Origin: Oscillospiraceae bacterium
GTDB lineage: Bacteria; Bacillota; Clostridia; Saccharofermentanales; Saccharofermentanaceae
Direction: 5' to 3'
DNA length: 64,000 nucleotides
Assembly: GCA_902775565.1 (NCBI GenBank)
Contig: CACYMP010000009.1
Coordinates: forward strand, 1-64,000
In this document: positions 36,130 through 45,099 of the stretch, piece after piece
How the letters are laid out: each line of letters starts with the position of its first letter
How positions within the stretch are numbered: the first letter of the stretch is position 1
The notes under the pieces: generated by a model
What the model saw: the letters and a program-made list of their open reading frames with translations, nothing else
Told to the model about the DNA's origin: nothing
The model's database searches: none
Position numbers and translations under genes: made by a program

Positions 36130-37761
36130 TTATCTGATGTCGATATTGCCTGCGTCGACGTTGATCTTGATAAAGCCTGCACCGGCGCCGCTTGCTTTGT
36201 ATTTTCTTCCTGCACCGTCGCCTCCGATGTTGATGATGCCTGCATCGACTTTGCAGTCGTAAGAGTATGCATCAACACTGCCCAGGTCATTGATATTAAC
36301 GCTGCCGAAATCAACATCGATGGTGACATCTTCTAATCCTGTCTTTCTGATATCGATATTTCCGGCGTCAGCATCGATCTTTAATGTCTTCATTCCTGCG
36401 CCGTCGATGGAGATATTGCCTGCATCTACATCGATATCGGCCTTGCGGAAAACAGAATCCCTGATCGAGATGTTGCCTGCATTAAAATCACCGAAGAAGT
36501 AATCTGCGTTAACGCCATTGATGCTGATGTCACCTGCATTGACCTTGATCTCGAGATTGTCGATCTTAGTCTCTTTTCCAAGCTTGATAGTAAGCACCGG
36601 CTTGTTAATTTTGAATCCGATATTAAGTCCGCCTGAAGCATTATTCTTGGCAGTCAGCTTACCGTTCTCGAATGTGACGTCAGGCTTAAGCCTCTTGTCT
36701 CCGGTATATTCCACGTCAACAAGGCCGTCTCCTTCTGCCGGTTCGATTATGATCTTGCATGCATTGAGATTGATGTTGATGGAGTTGATTTCGCCCTTTG
36801 AGATACCCATTCCGCTTTCTCCTTCGTTAAGAGAATATGTTGTTGCGACCGTTTCACCGCTGTCATTGAAAAATGTGCCTGAGAAGAACGGAAGAACGAA
36901 TCTGGTACCCATGGAAGTGATCATGACTCCTCCGACGATGAGCGCGCAGATGACGATCGGGAGCTTATTGACCTTTCTGTCAGACTCCGGAACAAATTCC
37001 TCTCCCATTCCGATGTTGAGTTCAAGGAGCCTGTCATATCCCTTCATCTTTGTGTGAGCATAAGTAATAAGGAATACGCCGAGTCCGATGAATCCGAACA
37101 TCATGGCAGCACCGAAGCTCGAGCTTACATAAGGTATCTTGTCGAAAACGATCGGATTGAGAATGCTCAGGATGCAGAGTCCGATACCGATGGATGACAG
37201 CATTCCGTAAGAGCTCTTAAAGCTGGATCTCTCGTTCCTGACGTACTCCGCGCCTTCAACGCTGAGCGAGCATTCCTTTCTTCTGACTTCCACATACTCC
37301 TTGCCCCTGATCCCTGCAAGAACGAAAAGGACTACCGCTACGGCAATCATGGTGAACATGCCGCCGACTCCCATAATCTCCATGTCGAATGGCAAAGCTT
37401 CTTCTAATATAGGTGATGCAACACTGCAGATACAAAGTGCGACTCCGATAGGGATCAGAAGGGCTCTGCTGTTGATCATTGAGAGGTAGGACTTGATCCT
37501 GTCGATCGAAAGGATCGGCTTTGATTCATCCGCGCTTTCCGTAACCTGTTCGCCGATTCCCAAAGATTCCGCCAGTTCTTCGAGGTTACCGAATTCGGAG
37601 ATGACGATACCGATCGCTTCGTTCTCTGTCTTTCCCTCCCTGATAAGTTCCTCATACTTATCTTCCATCATCTGCAGGAGTTCAGCCTTGGCCTTCCTCA
37701 CCGCTTCCGTATTAGGAAGATTACGGAACATATTGTCCAGATAATTTCTTATGGTATTCAT
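36130..37761 (-). CDS. Membrane protein with permease-prefix (DUF1700-like) N-terminus and DUF4097-type beta-helical C-terminus
   Basis: 543 residues. About 75 N-terminal residues form the helical domain seen before membrane regions in Firmicutes (MRxxLxxx-type leader, KAELLQMMEDKYEELIREGK, EFGNLEELAESLG). About five membrane helices follow (near 95-115, 130-150, 190-215, 225-245 and 270-295). An outward beta-repeat region runs from 320 to 543, built from units like VDAGNISIDG and ADAGNIDIRK. Proteins of this type are often co-transcribed with PadR regulators and respond to cell-envelope conditions; the precise function is unknown. Its start overlaps the padR-type stop by 4 bp. Confidence 0.85.
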   Translation of the reverse strand: MNTIRNYLDNMFRNLPNTEAVRKAKAELLQMMEDKYEELIREGKTENEAIGIVISEFGNLEELAESLGIGEQVTESADESKPILSIDRIKSYLSMINSRALLIPIGVALCICSVASPILEEALPFDMEIMGVGGMFTMIAVAVVLFVLAGIRGKEYVEVRRKECSLSVEGAEYVRNERSSFKSSYGMLSSIGIGLCILSILNPIVFDKIPYVSSSFGAAMMFGFIGLGVFLITYAHTKMKGYDRLLELNIGMGEEFVPESDRKVNKLPIVICALIVGGVMITSMGTRFVLPFFSGTFFNDSGETVATTYSLNEGESGMGISKGEINSININLNACKIIIEPAEGDGLVDVEYTGDKRLKPDVTFENGKLTAKNNASGGLNIGFKINKPVLTIKLGKETKIDNLEIKVNAGDISINGVNADYFFGDFNAGNISIRDSVFRKADIDVDAGNISIDGAGMKTLKIDADAGNIDIRKTGLEDVTIDVDFGSVNINDLGSVDAYSYDCKVDAGIINIGGDGAGRKYKASGAGAGFIKINVDAGNIDIR

Positions 37762-38105
37762 ACTGCTCTCCCCTCACCTGCAATAAACTTCTCGATTACT
37801 TCTTTCGTCAGCGTCCACTCTTCACACTTTGCGCGGTAGTATTCCCTGCCTGCAGGTGTTATGCGGTAGTAAGTCCTCTTTTTCCCGCCTGCGAGATCCT
37901 GATCCACGAATGACTCGATGAATCCGTTCTTCTCCATTCTCGTAAAAGCCGAGTAGAGCGTGGTCTCTTTGATAATGTACTTGTCCTCGGATAACGTGCG
38001 GATCTGCTTGGAGATCTCATATCCGTAGGACGGGTCATTAAGAAGCAGGTAGAGAATGATTATGTCATTGTAGCCTCTGATGACATCGCTGCTTATCTCT
38101 GCCAT
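37758..38105 (-). CDS. PadR-family transcriptional regulator
   Basis: 115 residues, the short (subfamily 2-like) form. Winged helix with LYLLLNDPSYGYEISKQIR, ETTLYSAFTRMEKNGFI and GGKKRTYYRITPAGREYY. It is a dimeric repressor, and normally controls its own operon. It is the first gene of a four-gene unit with the membrane beta-repeat protein and two hydrolases; a consensus promoter with repeated candidate operators lies just upstream. Confidence 0.93.
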   Translation of the reverse strand: MAEISSDVIRGYNDIIILYLLLNDPSYGYEISKQIRTLSEDKYIIKETTLYSAFTRMEKNGFIESFVDQDLAGGKKRTYYRITPAGREYYRAKCEEWTLTKEVIEKFIAGEGRAV

Positions 38106-38144
38106 TGTTCTGTCTCCCTTCCCTTATTCTGACAGCCGCTTTAC

Positions 38145-38202
38145 TACGTTTGCCGTTCCTACGTCTGACGTTGCTCCGACTATCGTACTACGTCTGTCGG
38201 AG
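38145..38202. promoter_or_regulatory. Candidate PadR operator repeats
   Basis: TACGTYTGHCG occurs three times in direct orientation (38145-38155, 38160-38170 and 38189-38199). In addition CTCCGAC (38174-38180) and GTCGGAG (38196-38202) form an inverted repeat. All sit from just after the -10 hexamer to about 40 bp before the regulator start, where a bound protein would block transcription. Assignment to PadR is inferred. Confidence 0.5.
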
Positions 38203-38204
38203 TA

Positions 38205-38233
38205 AATATAACACCGCCCGAAAATGATGTCAA
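38205..38233 (-). promoter_or_regulatory. Consensus promoter of the PadR-led operon
   Basis: TTGACA (38233-38228) and TATATT (38210-38205) on the minus strand, exact 17-bp spacer. This is the strongest promoter match in the window. Confidence 0.85.
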
Positions 38234-38330
38234 CAGGAAAATCCAATAATTCAAAATGTTTTTATATACACAGCTTTTCTGCTTTATTATATTAGTCATA
38301 TATACGAATCTTGCGAAAAGAGGTACGCCC

Positions 38331-40316
38331 ATGGAGCTCTATGTAGACATCAAATTCCTTAACAACTCAGGCGACGGTACAAAAGAAAAGCCTTTCGGCA
38401 CTATCTCCGAAGCAGCAGCAATCGCAAAACCCGGCGATACGGTCCACGTGGCTCCAGGCCTCTACAGGGAATACGTATCCCCCGCAAACGGCGGTACCAA
38501 AGATGCTCCCATCACTTATGTCAGTGACGAGCCTTTGGGTGCAACGATCTCGGGCGCAGAGCAGATAACGACATGGAAGCCTTACGACGGCAATGTCTGG
38601 GTCTGCAGAGTGGATAACAGGATCTTCGGCGATTACAATCCCTACACAACATTCTGCTACGGTGACTGGTATTTCGCAGGCAAGAACAGGCACGTAGGCT
38701 GCGTCTATATCAACGACAGAAGGCTCTACGAGGCAGCTTCCGTCGAGGAAGTCATCAAGGCTCAGGTCTATAAGTGCTCGTGGGTTCCCGAGGAATCCAA
38801 GTACAAGTGGTACGCAGAAGACGACGGCGATGAAACAGTCATCTACGCAAACTTCGGCGGTCTTGATCCCAACAGTGAAATGGCCGAGATCAACGTCAGG
38901 AGAATGTGCTTCTTCCCCAAGGAGACAGGCAGGAACTATATCACAGTAAGAGGCTTTAAGATCTGCAAGGCTGCCACGAACTGGGCTCCTCCGGCCGCAT
39001 GGCAGGAAGGCATGATCGGTCCCCACTGGTCAAAGGGATGGATCATCGAAGACAACGAGATCTATTTCTCCAAGTGTTCAGGCATCGGCCTCGGCAAGTA
39101 CTTAGATCCCGAGAACAACCACTATTTCACATACCATCACCTGAAGAGCCCCACGCAGATGGAGCGTGACGCGGTCTGCAGAGGCCAGTATCACGGCTGG
39201 CTCAAGGAGAACATCGGCAGCCACATCGTAAGAAGGAACAACATCCACCACTGCGAGCAGGGCGGCATCATCGGACGTATGGGCGCAGTCTTCTCCACGA
39301 TCGAGGATAACCACATTCACCACATCAACAACATGATGGAATTGGGCGGAGCAGAAGTCGCAGGCATCAAGCTCCATGCGGCGATCGACGTTCTCATGAG
39401 AAGAAACCACATACATCACTGCGTCATGGGCATCTGGACAGACTGGGAAGCGCAGGGCACACGCATCACGCAGAACCTCCTGCACGACAACCAGAGACCT
39501 GAATACGCAGAGCCTTTGAAGGGCGGCATGGGCAGCGAGGATATTTTCGTTGAGGTCGGCCACGGTCCTACCCTGATCGACAACAACATACTTTTATCTG
39601 ACGCTTCGCTCCGTATCGCGACACAGGGCGTTGCGATGGTCCACAACCTCATCTGCGGCGCTTTCACATCGGTAGGCGCAGGCACAGACTGGCGCTATAC
39701 GCCTTACCATATGCCCCACAGGACCGAGGTCATGGGCTTCATGACGATCCTGCACGGTGACGACAGATTCTATAACAACATCTTCTTCCAGAAGCACTCC
39801 AAGGCTTCCCTCGTCTCCCGCTTTGATGACGGCAGGGTCGAAGTCGAAGAGCGCGTTGTAGGCACGCACGTATGGGACCAGTATCCGACTTACGACGAGT
39901 GGATCCAAAGATTCGATCTCGAGTCAGACACACCCGACATGATGAAGATCGCAAAAGCCCACTTCGATCACCTTCCCGTATGGATCGACGGCAACGCATA
40001 CCTGGGCGGCGCGCTCCGTTACTGCAAGGAAGAAAACTTCATGGTCGACGACACATCCAAGGTCTATGTCAACGTAAAAGAAGACGGCGACAAGGTCTAT
40101 CTCGAGACGAACCTCAAGGACGTCATAGGCGCATTCACAGCATCCTTAGTCGATACAGAAGTACTGGGCAAGGCTTTCGAGCCCCAGCAGAGATTCGAGG
40201 ACAGGGACGGCAGCGATATCGTTTTCGATACCGACTATTTCGGCGCGAAGAGAAATGACATCATTCCGGGGCCTTTCGCAAGCCTCGACCTCGATGGAGT
40301 CAACGTAGTATTGTGA
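38331..40316 (+). CDS. Beta-xylosidase, glycoside hydrolase family 120
   Basis: 661 residues, right-handed beta-helix, no signal peptide, so intracellular. Long stretches match what I recall of the Thermoanaerobacterium GH120 enzyme XylC: YVWYA-type YKWYAEDDG, INVRRMCFFPKETG, GPHWSKGWIIEDNEIY, GIKLHAAIDV, DWEAQGTR and FVEVGHGP. Aligned with XylC, the nucleophile is Asp371 (in TDWEAQ) and the acid/base Glu408 (in FVEVGHGP). About 14 extra residues lie between them. It releases xylose from xylo-oligosaccharides. ATG 38331 is chosen for the AAGAGG site; the longer frame starting at 38256 adds a false hydrophobic leader. Confidence 0.9.
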   Translation: MELYVDIKFLNNSGDGTKEKPFGTISEAAAIAKPGDTVHVAPGLYREYVSPANGGTKDAPITYVSDEPLGATISGAEQITTWKPYDGNVWVCRVDNRIFGDYNPYTTFCYGDWYFAGKNRHVGCVYINDRRLYEAASVEEVIKAQVYKCSWVPEESKYKWYAEDDGDETVIYANFGGLDPNSEMAEINVRRMCFFPKETGRNYITVRGFKICKAATNWAPPAAWQEGMIGPHWSKGWIIEDNEIYFSKCSGIGLGKYLDPENNHYFTYHHLKSPTQMERDAVCRGQYHGWLKENIGSHIVRRNNIHHCEQGGIIGRMGAVFSTIEDNHIHHINNMMELGGAEVAGIKLHAAIDVLMRRNHIHHCVMGIWTDWEAQGTRITQNLLHDNQRPEYAEPLKGGMGSEDIFVEVGHGPTLIDNNILLSDASLRIATQGVAMVHNLICGAFTSVGAGTDWRYTPYHMPHRTEVMGFMTILHGDDRFYNNIFFQKHSKASLVSRFDDGRVEVEERVVGTHVWDQYPTYDEWIQRFDLESDTPDMMKIAKAHFDHLPVWIDGNAYLGGALRYCKEENFMVDDTSKVYVNVKEDGDKVYLETNLKDVIGAFTASLVDTEVLGKAFEPQQRFEDRDGSDIVFDTDYFGAKRNDIIPGPFASLDLDGVNVVL

Positions 40317-40326
40317 TTAAGAATTC

Positions 40327-40369
40327 CACGCTGCCTGCCGCGTTTTGGCCAAAATGAGCAGGCTGCGTG
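40327..40369. other. Long nested hairpin between GH120 and tautomerase genes
   Basis: CACGCTGCCTGC pairs with GCAGGCTGCGTG (11 of 12), enclosing a second perfect palindrome, TTTTGGCCAAAA. There is no T-run, so it is not a plain terminator. It lies 10 bp after the GH120 stop and 34 bp before the tautomerase start; it may stabilise the upstream mRNA or be a processing site. Confidence 0.6.
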
Positions 40370-40403
40370 AAACAGGTAATCTGATAGAAAAAGGAGGAAA
40401 AAC

Positions 40404-40634
40404 ATGCCGCACGTAGAGATAAAATGCTTTCCCGGAAGATCCGAAGAACAGAAGACCAAATGCGCGGAGGCTGTAACAAAGGCCATTTCCGAGACAATGG
40501 GCTGCGACGCTTCAAGTGTTTCGATAGCGATCAAGGAGATCGAAAAGGACTCATGGAAGGCACAGGTCTGGGACACCCAGATCACACCTGAAATGGACGC
40601 CTTATATAAGAAGCCGGGTTACACCTGCGACTGA
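40404..40634 (+). CDS. 4-oxalocrotonate tautomerase family protein, PptA-like
   Basis: 76 residues. Starts MPHVEIKCFPGR, so the catalytic amino-terminal Pro is exposed after Met removal. The spacing and the stretches VSIAIKEIEKDSW and MDALYKKPGY match the E. coli PptA/YdcE subgroup. The enzymes interconvert keto and enol forms; the physiological substrate is unknown. An AAAGGAGG site lies 5 nt before the start. Its 3' end overlaps the opposite transglutaminase gene by 16 bp. Confidence 0.9.
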   Translation: MPHVEIKCFPGRSEEQKTKCAEAVTKAISETMGCDASSVSIAIKEIEKDSWKAQVWDTQITPEMDALYKKPGYTCD

Positions 40635-43081
40635 TCCGGGTTCTTATAAACATCAGGCTTCTTCATCAGCCTGAACAGTATCCGCTTGTAGCGCGGAAAG
40701 TCCGGGATGGTCATTTTCATTGTCTTTTCACATGACGAGACGAGCTCACGGAATTCCTTTCGTGACAGATCATGGCCTGAGAATCTCGCTTTCTCGGCGG
40801 TCTCATTGACCGTGTCCGGATAAACGAATCTGAAGATTTTCGCCATCAGCATGTAGTAGTGATAGTAAGCGACGATCCTGTCATTGATGTTCTCGGTCTT
40901 AAACTGCCTGTACCAGTAGATCACGAAAACCGCTCTTCCTGCGAGCACGATCAGACCGAAGACCGCAGCCGCGATAACAAGCGCAGCGAACATCTTGAAC
41001 GCGCGTACTACCTGCCTGGGCAGTTCAAAGGTTTCCTTTCCGCCCTCGCCGGGAGCCTGAGAACCTGCGGGAACAGACGTCTTTGATTCATCCAGACCTG
41101 CCTGTATCCCTGCATTGCCCGGATCGTATTCGGGAGCGGCTGTCTCTCCTGCTTCATTTGTCGTCGTTGTTGCTTCGGGAGCAGTCTCCTCGGTCGTTCC
41201 GGTTTCTGTCTCTGTCTCGGTCTCAGTTGTTGTTTCCGTTGTTGTCTCCGTAGCAGCATTCTCATAGTTTTCTTTGGAGAATCCCGCCTCTTTTATTTCC
41301 GGGTGCGCCCTTTCGATGCTCTCAAGATTGAAGTGGAACTCATCCATGCCGTAGCCGGGAGTCGCGTCTCCCATTACCCATCCGTATTCGGGCACGAAAA
41401 CCTCAAACCACGCATGCGCCTGTGAGGCAAGGATCGTGCTCTCTTTATCAAGTCCCGAATTCGCGTCGACATAGCCGCGGACATATCTTGCAGGGATGCC
41501 TATCATGCGCAGAAGGACCATGGATGTTGCCGCGTAATGCACGCAGATGCCTGTTTTCGCGTCCTTCACGAACCACGGTACGAAGTCTGCGCCTTGAGGC
41601 GGATAATCGGTGTTTGCATCATACGGGTGAAGGTTTCTTACAAACTCGGTAACGCCTCTCACCTTTTCGGCATCGGTCATCTGAACTCTTCCGTAATACA
41701 CGTCGAGGTACCAGTCGGGCAGTTTGTCCGACGACAGCAAAGCTCTGTCGGTTGCGTACGGAACTTCAAGGCATGTGCCGTAAACGTACTTTTCCAGATA
41801 GTTCTTCGAATAGATATTGCCCGTCTTTACCGGCACGTTGGATGAAGCAAACTTAAAGACACGCTCATGCGTGTTGTTGTAAGGATTCATCCTGACAGGC
41901 AGGGAGCTATTCATCTGATAGTTGTCAGCGTAATACGGAACGATGTCCACCGAGCAGCTCTTGAGCGGTGTGATCGTGATCGAATACATCGCTTCCTCTT
42001 TCGGGAACTCGGTTCCCTTGTTGAAAGGCGCCGCATTGATCCTTGTGCTGGTCAAAGAGTTGTTCGCGTAATGGTCACTCGACTCGATCTTCAGATACAG
42101 CACGTTGCCGCCATAGACCGGAGCACGTCCCGAATAATTGGGATTGCTCTCCCTGTAGACCTTCAGGACCTCTGCATCCGACGGATTAAAAGGTCCGACG
42201 TTGTTCAGGTTGGTCGCTGACGAATAAAGCGGCGAGATTGCATCAAAGCTGGCATCGAAATCCGTGTTTTGCAATCCGTTCAGGGCTTTTTCGATTATGC
42301 CTCTGATGAAGCTGTTGCGGCCTGCGGCACGGTCGGCCGAATCTCTCATCTCGATCAGGATCTTTTCAGCAAACTTGTCCTTGTTGTAGTTCTCCTGCGG
42401 GAAAATGCCTCCTGCCAGGAACATTACCAGGATTACAGGAACCGTGAGGGTAAAGATCATCTTCACGTATGTTGCAGTCTGCTTTTTGCGGAAAGCGTTG
42501 CTAAGCAGTATCAGTATCACCGCTGCGCCCGAGATCAGTGCCGGCACTGCCTTGGGCTGCATGTCGGTGTTGGAGACCGAGCACAGGAAAAGCGGTGCGT
42601 AGAAAACGAGAGAAGCGGGTATCCACCTGCGCTTGATCAGAACGAATGTCGTTATGGCAACAGCGACAAGGCTGTACGCGGTAAGGAATGCCAGTATAGT
42701 CCGGCTGCCCTCAATGTCTTCAAAATAATCGCCCGGGAACCACAAAAAGACGTAGGACTTTATGTAGTAGAGCGTGGACATGATGCCTCTTCTTATATCG
42801 AAACGGTCGAAATAGACGCATGCGGTAAAGATCAGCGGAGCGCTGATCAGCGCGGCAAAAGACAGCCATTTCTTATTGAACATAAAGATCGCAGTAAACG
42901 CCGCCGAGATGATCAGCGATGAGATGATCACGGAAGATACCTTGAACTCAATGCTGAATGAGGACCCGAACATCAGAATGAATCCGCTGTTCAAAAGCGT
43001 AGCGATCATGACCGCCATCAGTGCGGACAATATTCTGGGATAGGTCTTCCCGCTGACACTCACTGCAGTCTCAGTCTTCAT
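40619..43081 (-). CDS. Transglutaminase-like membrane protein (TgpA type)
   Basis: 820 residues. About seven N-terminal membrane helices (to about 215), then a large outer region with the transglutaminase core: catalytic Cys in KTGICVHYAATSM, then MIGIPARYVRGYVD, His in SQAHAWFEVFVPEYGW and Asp in GDATPG. A Thr/Glu-rich linker (near 610-660), a last membrane helix (about 690-712) and a cytoplasmic tail follow. Proteins of this build sit with MoxR and DUF58 genes in many bacteria; the role is unsettled (peptide crosslinking or protease-like). It overlaps the DUF58 gene by 11 bp. Confidence 0.9.
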   Translation of the reverse strand: MKTETAVSVSGKTYPRILSALMAVMIATLLNSGFILMFGSSFSIEFKVSSVIISSLIISAAFTAIFMFNKKWLSFAALISAPLIFTACVYFDRFDIRRGIMSTLYYIKSYVFLWFPGDYFEDIEGSRTILAFLTAYSLVAVAITTFVLIKRRWIPASLVFYAPLFLCSVSNTDMQPKAVPALISGAAVILILLSNAFRKKQTATYVKMIFTLTVPVILVMFLAGGIFPQENYNKDKFAEKILIEMRDSADRAAGRNSFIRGIIEKALNGLQNTDFDASFDAISPLYSSATNLNNVGPFNPSDAEVLKVYRESNPNYSGRAPVYGGNVLYLKIESSDHYANNSLTSTRINAAPFNKGTEFPKEEAMYSITITPLKSCSVDIVPYYADNYQMNSSLPVRMNPYNNTHERVFKFASSNVPVKTGNIYSKNYLEKYVYGTCLEVPYATDRALLSSDKLPDWYLDVYYGRVQMTDAEKVRGVTEFVRNLHPYDANTDYPPQGADFVPWFVKDAKTGICVHYAATSMVLLRMIGIPARYVRGYVDANSGLDKESTILASQAHAWFEVFVPEYGWVMGDATPGYGMDEFHFNLESIERAHPEIKEAGFSKENYENAATETTTETTTETETETETGTTEETAPEATTTTNEAGETAAPEYDPGNAGIQAGLDESKTSVPAGSQAPGEGGKETFELPRQVVRAFKMFAALVIAAAVFGLIVLAGRAVFVIYWYRQFKTENINDRIVAYYHYYMLMAKIFRFVYPDTVNETAEKARFSGHDLSRKEFRELVSSCEKTMKMTIPDFPRYKRILFRLMKKPDVYKNPDQSQV

Positions 43082-43958
43082 CGGGTATCCTCATGCGGAG
43101 AATGGAAGCTATCGCCTTTTCGAGATCGACCTCCGACTCGATCTCAAAAGAGACTTCACTCCTGTCAGGCGGAATGACCCTGATCCTGTGCGAAGTCTCA
43201 TGCTCGATATAGAATTTCGACGTGAAAACGATCTGTCCAAGATGCAGATCCATCTCGTCCCTGTCGCCGCTCATCCTGAGCAGAACGCGTGAATGTCCGC
43301 CGTATTCTTCCAGCGGTTCCTTAACGAGAAGCGCATCCTTCTTTGCCGACATTTTCCAGTGGATCGATCTTAAAGGATCGCCGATCTGATACTCCCTGAT
43401 GTCGTAGATCTCCGAGTTGGGAAGCTTGGATCTGCGCAGGTTCTTTGCCTTGAAGCCGAACATGTCAGGCATCACCGAAGGCATCGCGGGAACAGGCTTT
43501 ACGAGTATCTCGTTGTTCATGTTGAGATTGATCTTCACGAAGAAAAGCCCGAAAAGATCGTATATATAAAGCCACGTCAGTCTGTATGAATAAGCACCGC
43601 AATGCGACGTGTCCACGGGTATCTGCGAAGTGCCCCTGTCATGGATCATGAAGACTTTTTTCACGGTCTTTCCGGCCATGTAGTCGGTGACGGTCATCCT
43701 CACTTTGCAGAATGAAAAATAAGATGCGATGCCGCTCGTCGTAACATTCAGGTGGATCTCATCGCCCAGACGGATCGCTGCGGGACAGTCCGCCTTGAAC
43801 TTCATCGTTGCCGACGCGGCAAGGCTCATTGCGAGCGACAGCAAAGGAACTGCCAAGACAATAATGAGCAGTATCCAGGACACCCACATCTTGTAACAGA
43901 GAAAAAAGACGAAGGATGAGATTAAAGAAACTGAGTAAACGCCCCAGGATCTGAACAT
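43071..43958 (-). CDS. DUF58 domain protein
   Basis: 295 residues. Two N-terminal membrane helices (about 5-45), a beta-rich region, and the hallmark IREYQIGDPLRSIHWKMSAK followed by LLVKEPLEEYG. The family has a degenerate von Willebrand A fold and always travels with MoxR-type ATPases, perhaps as their target. It lies 6 bp after the MoxR gene and overlaps the transglutaminase gene. Shorter than the ~400-residue average because the C-terminal part is cut down. Confidence 0.9.
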   Translation of the reverse strand: MFRSWGVYSVSLISSFVFFLCYKMWVSWILLIIVLAVPLLSLAMSLAASATMKFKADCPAAIRLGDEIHLNVTTSGIASYFSFCKVRMTVTDYMAGKTVKKVFMIHDRGTSQIPVDTSHCGAYSYRLTWLYIYDLFGLFFVKINLNMNNEILVKPVPAMPSVMPDMFGFKAKNLRRSKLPNSEIYDIREYQIGDPLRSIHWKMSAKKDALLVKEPLEEYGGHSRVLLRMSGDRDEMDLHLGQIVFTSKFYIEHETSHRIRVIPPDRSEVSFEIESEVDLEKAIASILRMRIPDED

Positions 43959-43964
43959 AAAAGA

Positions 43965-44897
43965 TCAGACCTTCGGAACAAAAGTAGACGCAAGGATCTC
44001 TTTTGCGATCTCAACGGTATTCTTCCCATTGACCTCCGCTTCCGGCGTGAGAATGAGCCTGTGCGTTATGGCCGGCAGGAACACCTGCTGCACGTCCTTG
44101 GGCACGACATACGTCCTTCCGTTCAGGTAAGCATATGCCTTGGCCATCTGGTTGAAAGCTAGCGAAGCACGCGGAGATGCGCCTCTTGCCAGGTCGTGAT
44201 GGCCTCTGGTCTTGTTGACCAGCGCGATTATATAGTCGGTCACCGCATCATGCACGAAAACATTGTTGACCTGCGACTGCATCTCCAGAAGCTGGTGCGC
44301 GCTGCACAGAGTCTTTACCGTATCCATCGGATTGGTGCCGTTCTTGCGGCGCTCGATCATGGCCTTCTCGTATTTCGCGGACGGGTAACCCATCGAGATC
44401 CTGACCATGAAACGGTCGATCTGCGAGTCAGGCAAAAGCGACGTGCCTGAAGCACCTGTAGGGTTCTGCGTCGCGAAAACGATAAACGGATCCGGCAGCA
44501 TATATGTGTTGCCGTCAACAGTCACGTTCGCCTCTTCCATCGCCTCAAGGAGCGCGGACTGGGTACGCGAAGATGCACGGTTCAGCTCATCTGCAAGAAA
44601 AAGATTATGGAAGATCGCACCCGGCTGATACTTCATCGTATCGGTATTGCGGTCATACATCGAAAATCCCGTAATGTCCGAAGGCAGTACGTCAGGAGTA
44701 AACTGGACTCTTCCGAAATTGAGTCCCATCGTCTTGGAAAACGCAAGCGCCATCGTGGTCTTGCCCACGCCCGGCACATCCTCCATCAGGATATGCCCGC
44801 CTGCAAGTATCGCCGTCAGCGCCTGTTCGATGACAGAGTCTTTTCCGCTGATCACCTTTTTAACTTCGTGGATTATGCCATCAGTCAAAATACCCAT
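43965..44897 (-). CDS. MoxR-family AAA+ ATPase
   Basis: 310 residues. Walker A EDVPGVGKTTMALAFSK, Walker B LFLADELNRA, sensor 1 VFATQNP and the arginine-finger region LPDSQIDRFMVRI, with a C-terminal lid (SPRASLAFNQMAKAYA). MoxR ATPases act as chaperone-like assembly factors, here probably for the DUF58 and transglutaminase proteins of the same operon. It is the first gene. Confidence 0.93.
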   Translation of the reverse strand: MGILTDGIIHEVKKVISGKDSVIEQALTAILAGGHILMEDVPGVGKTTMALAFSKTMGLNFGRVQFTPDVLPSDITGFSMYDRNTDTMKYQPGAIFHNLFLADELNRASSRTQSALLEAMEEANVTVDGNTYMLPDPFIVFATQNPTGASGTSLLPDSQIDRFMVRISMGYPSAKYEKAMIERRKNGTNPMDTVKTLCSAHQLLEMQSQVNNVFVHDAVTDYIIALVNKTRGHHDLARGASPRASLAFNQMAKAYAYLNGRTYVVPKDVQQVFLPAITHRLILTPEAEVNGKNTVEIAKEILASTFVPKV

Positions 44898-44925
44898 AAA
44901 TCACCCTGTGCCTTCTTAAAATAGT

Positions 44926-44942
44926 CTCAAAACCCTTTTGAG
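44926..44942 (-). promoter_or_regulatory. Perfect small hairpin upstream of the MoxR gene
   Basis: CTCAAAA and TTTTGAG pair around three bases, 29 bp before the MoxR start and abutting a TATACT hexamer (44946-44941 on the minus strand). It could be an operator at the transcription start. No matching -35 was clear. Confidence 0.35.
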
Positions 44943-45099
44943 TATACATTACTTCAACCACATGATTATTGTATATTTGTGGCAAAAGACTTTCGGATGT
45001 CAACTTCAGCTCTGACCGCCCCGGACAATGTCAAACACGATTTCGCGGCCCTGTTTTTATTCGTACATACGAAAAGCGAAAAAGCGAGCATTTTATACG

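Noticed and set aside
38256..38330. Signal peptide on the GH120 protein
   Set aside because: The hydrophobic leader appears only if the frame is extended past the well-placed ATG 38331 with its AAGAGG site; GH120 relatives start at the equivalent Met.
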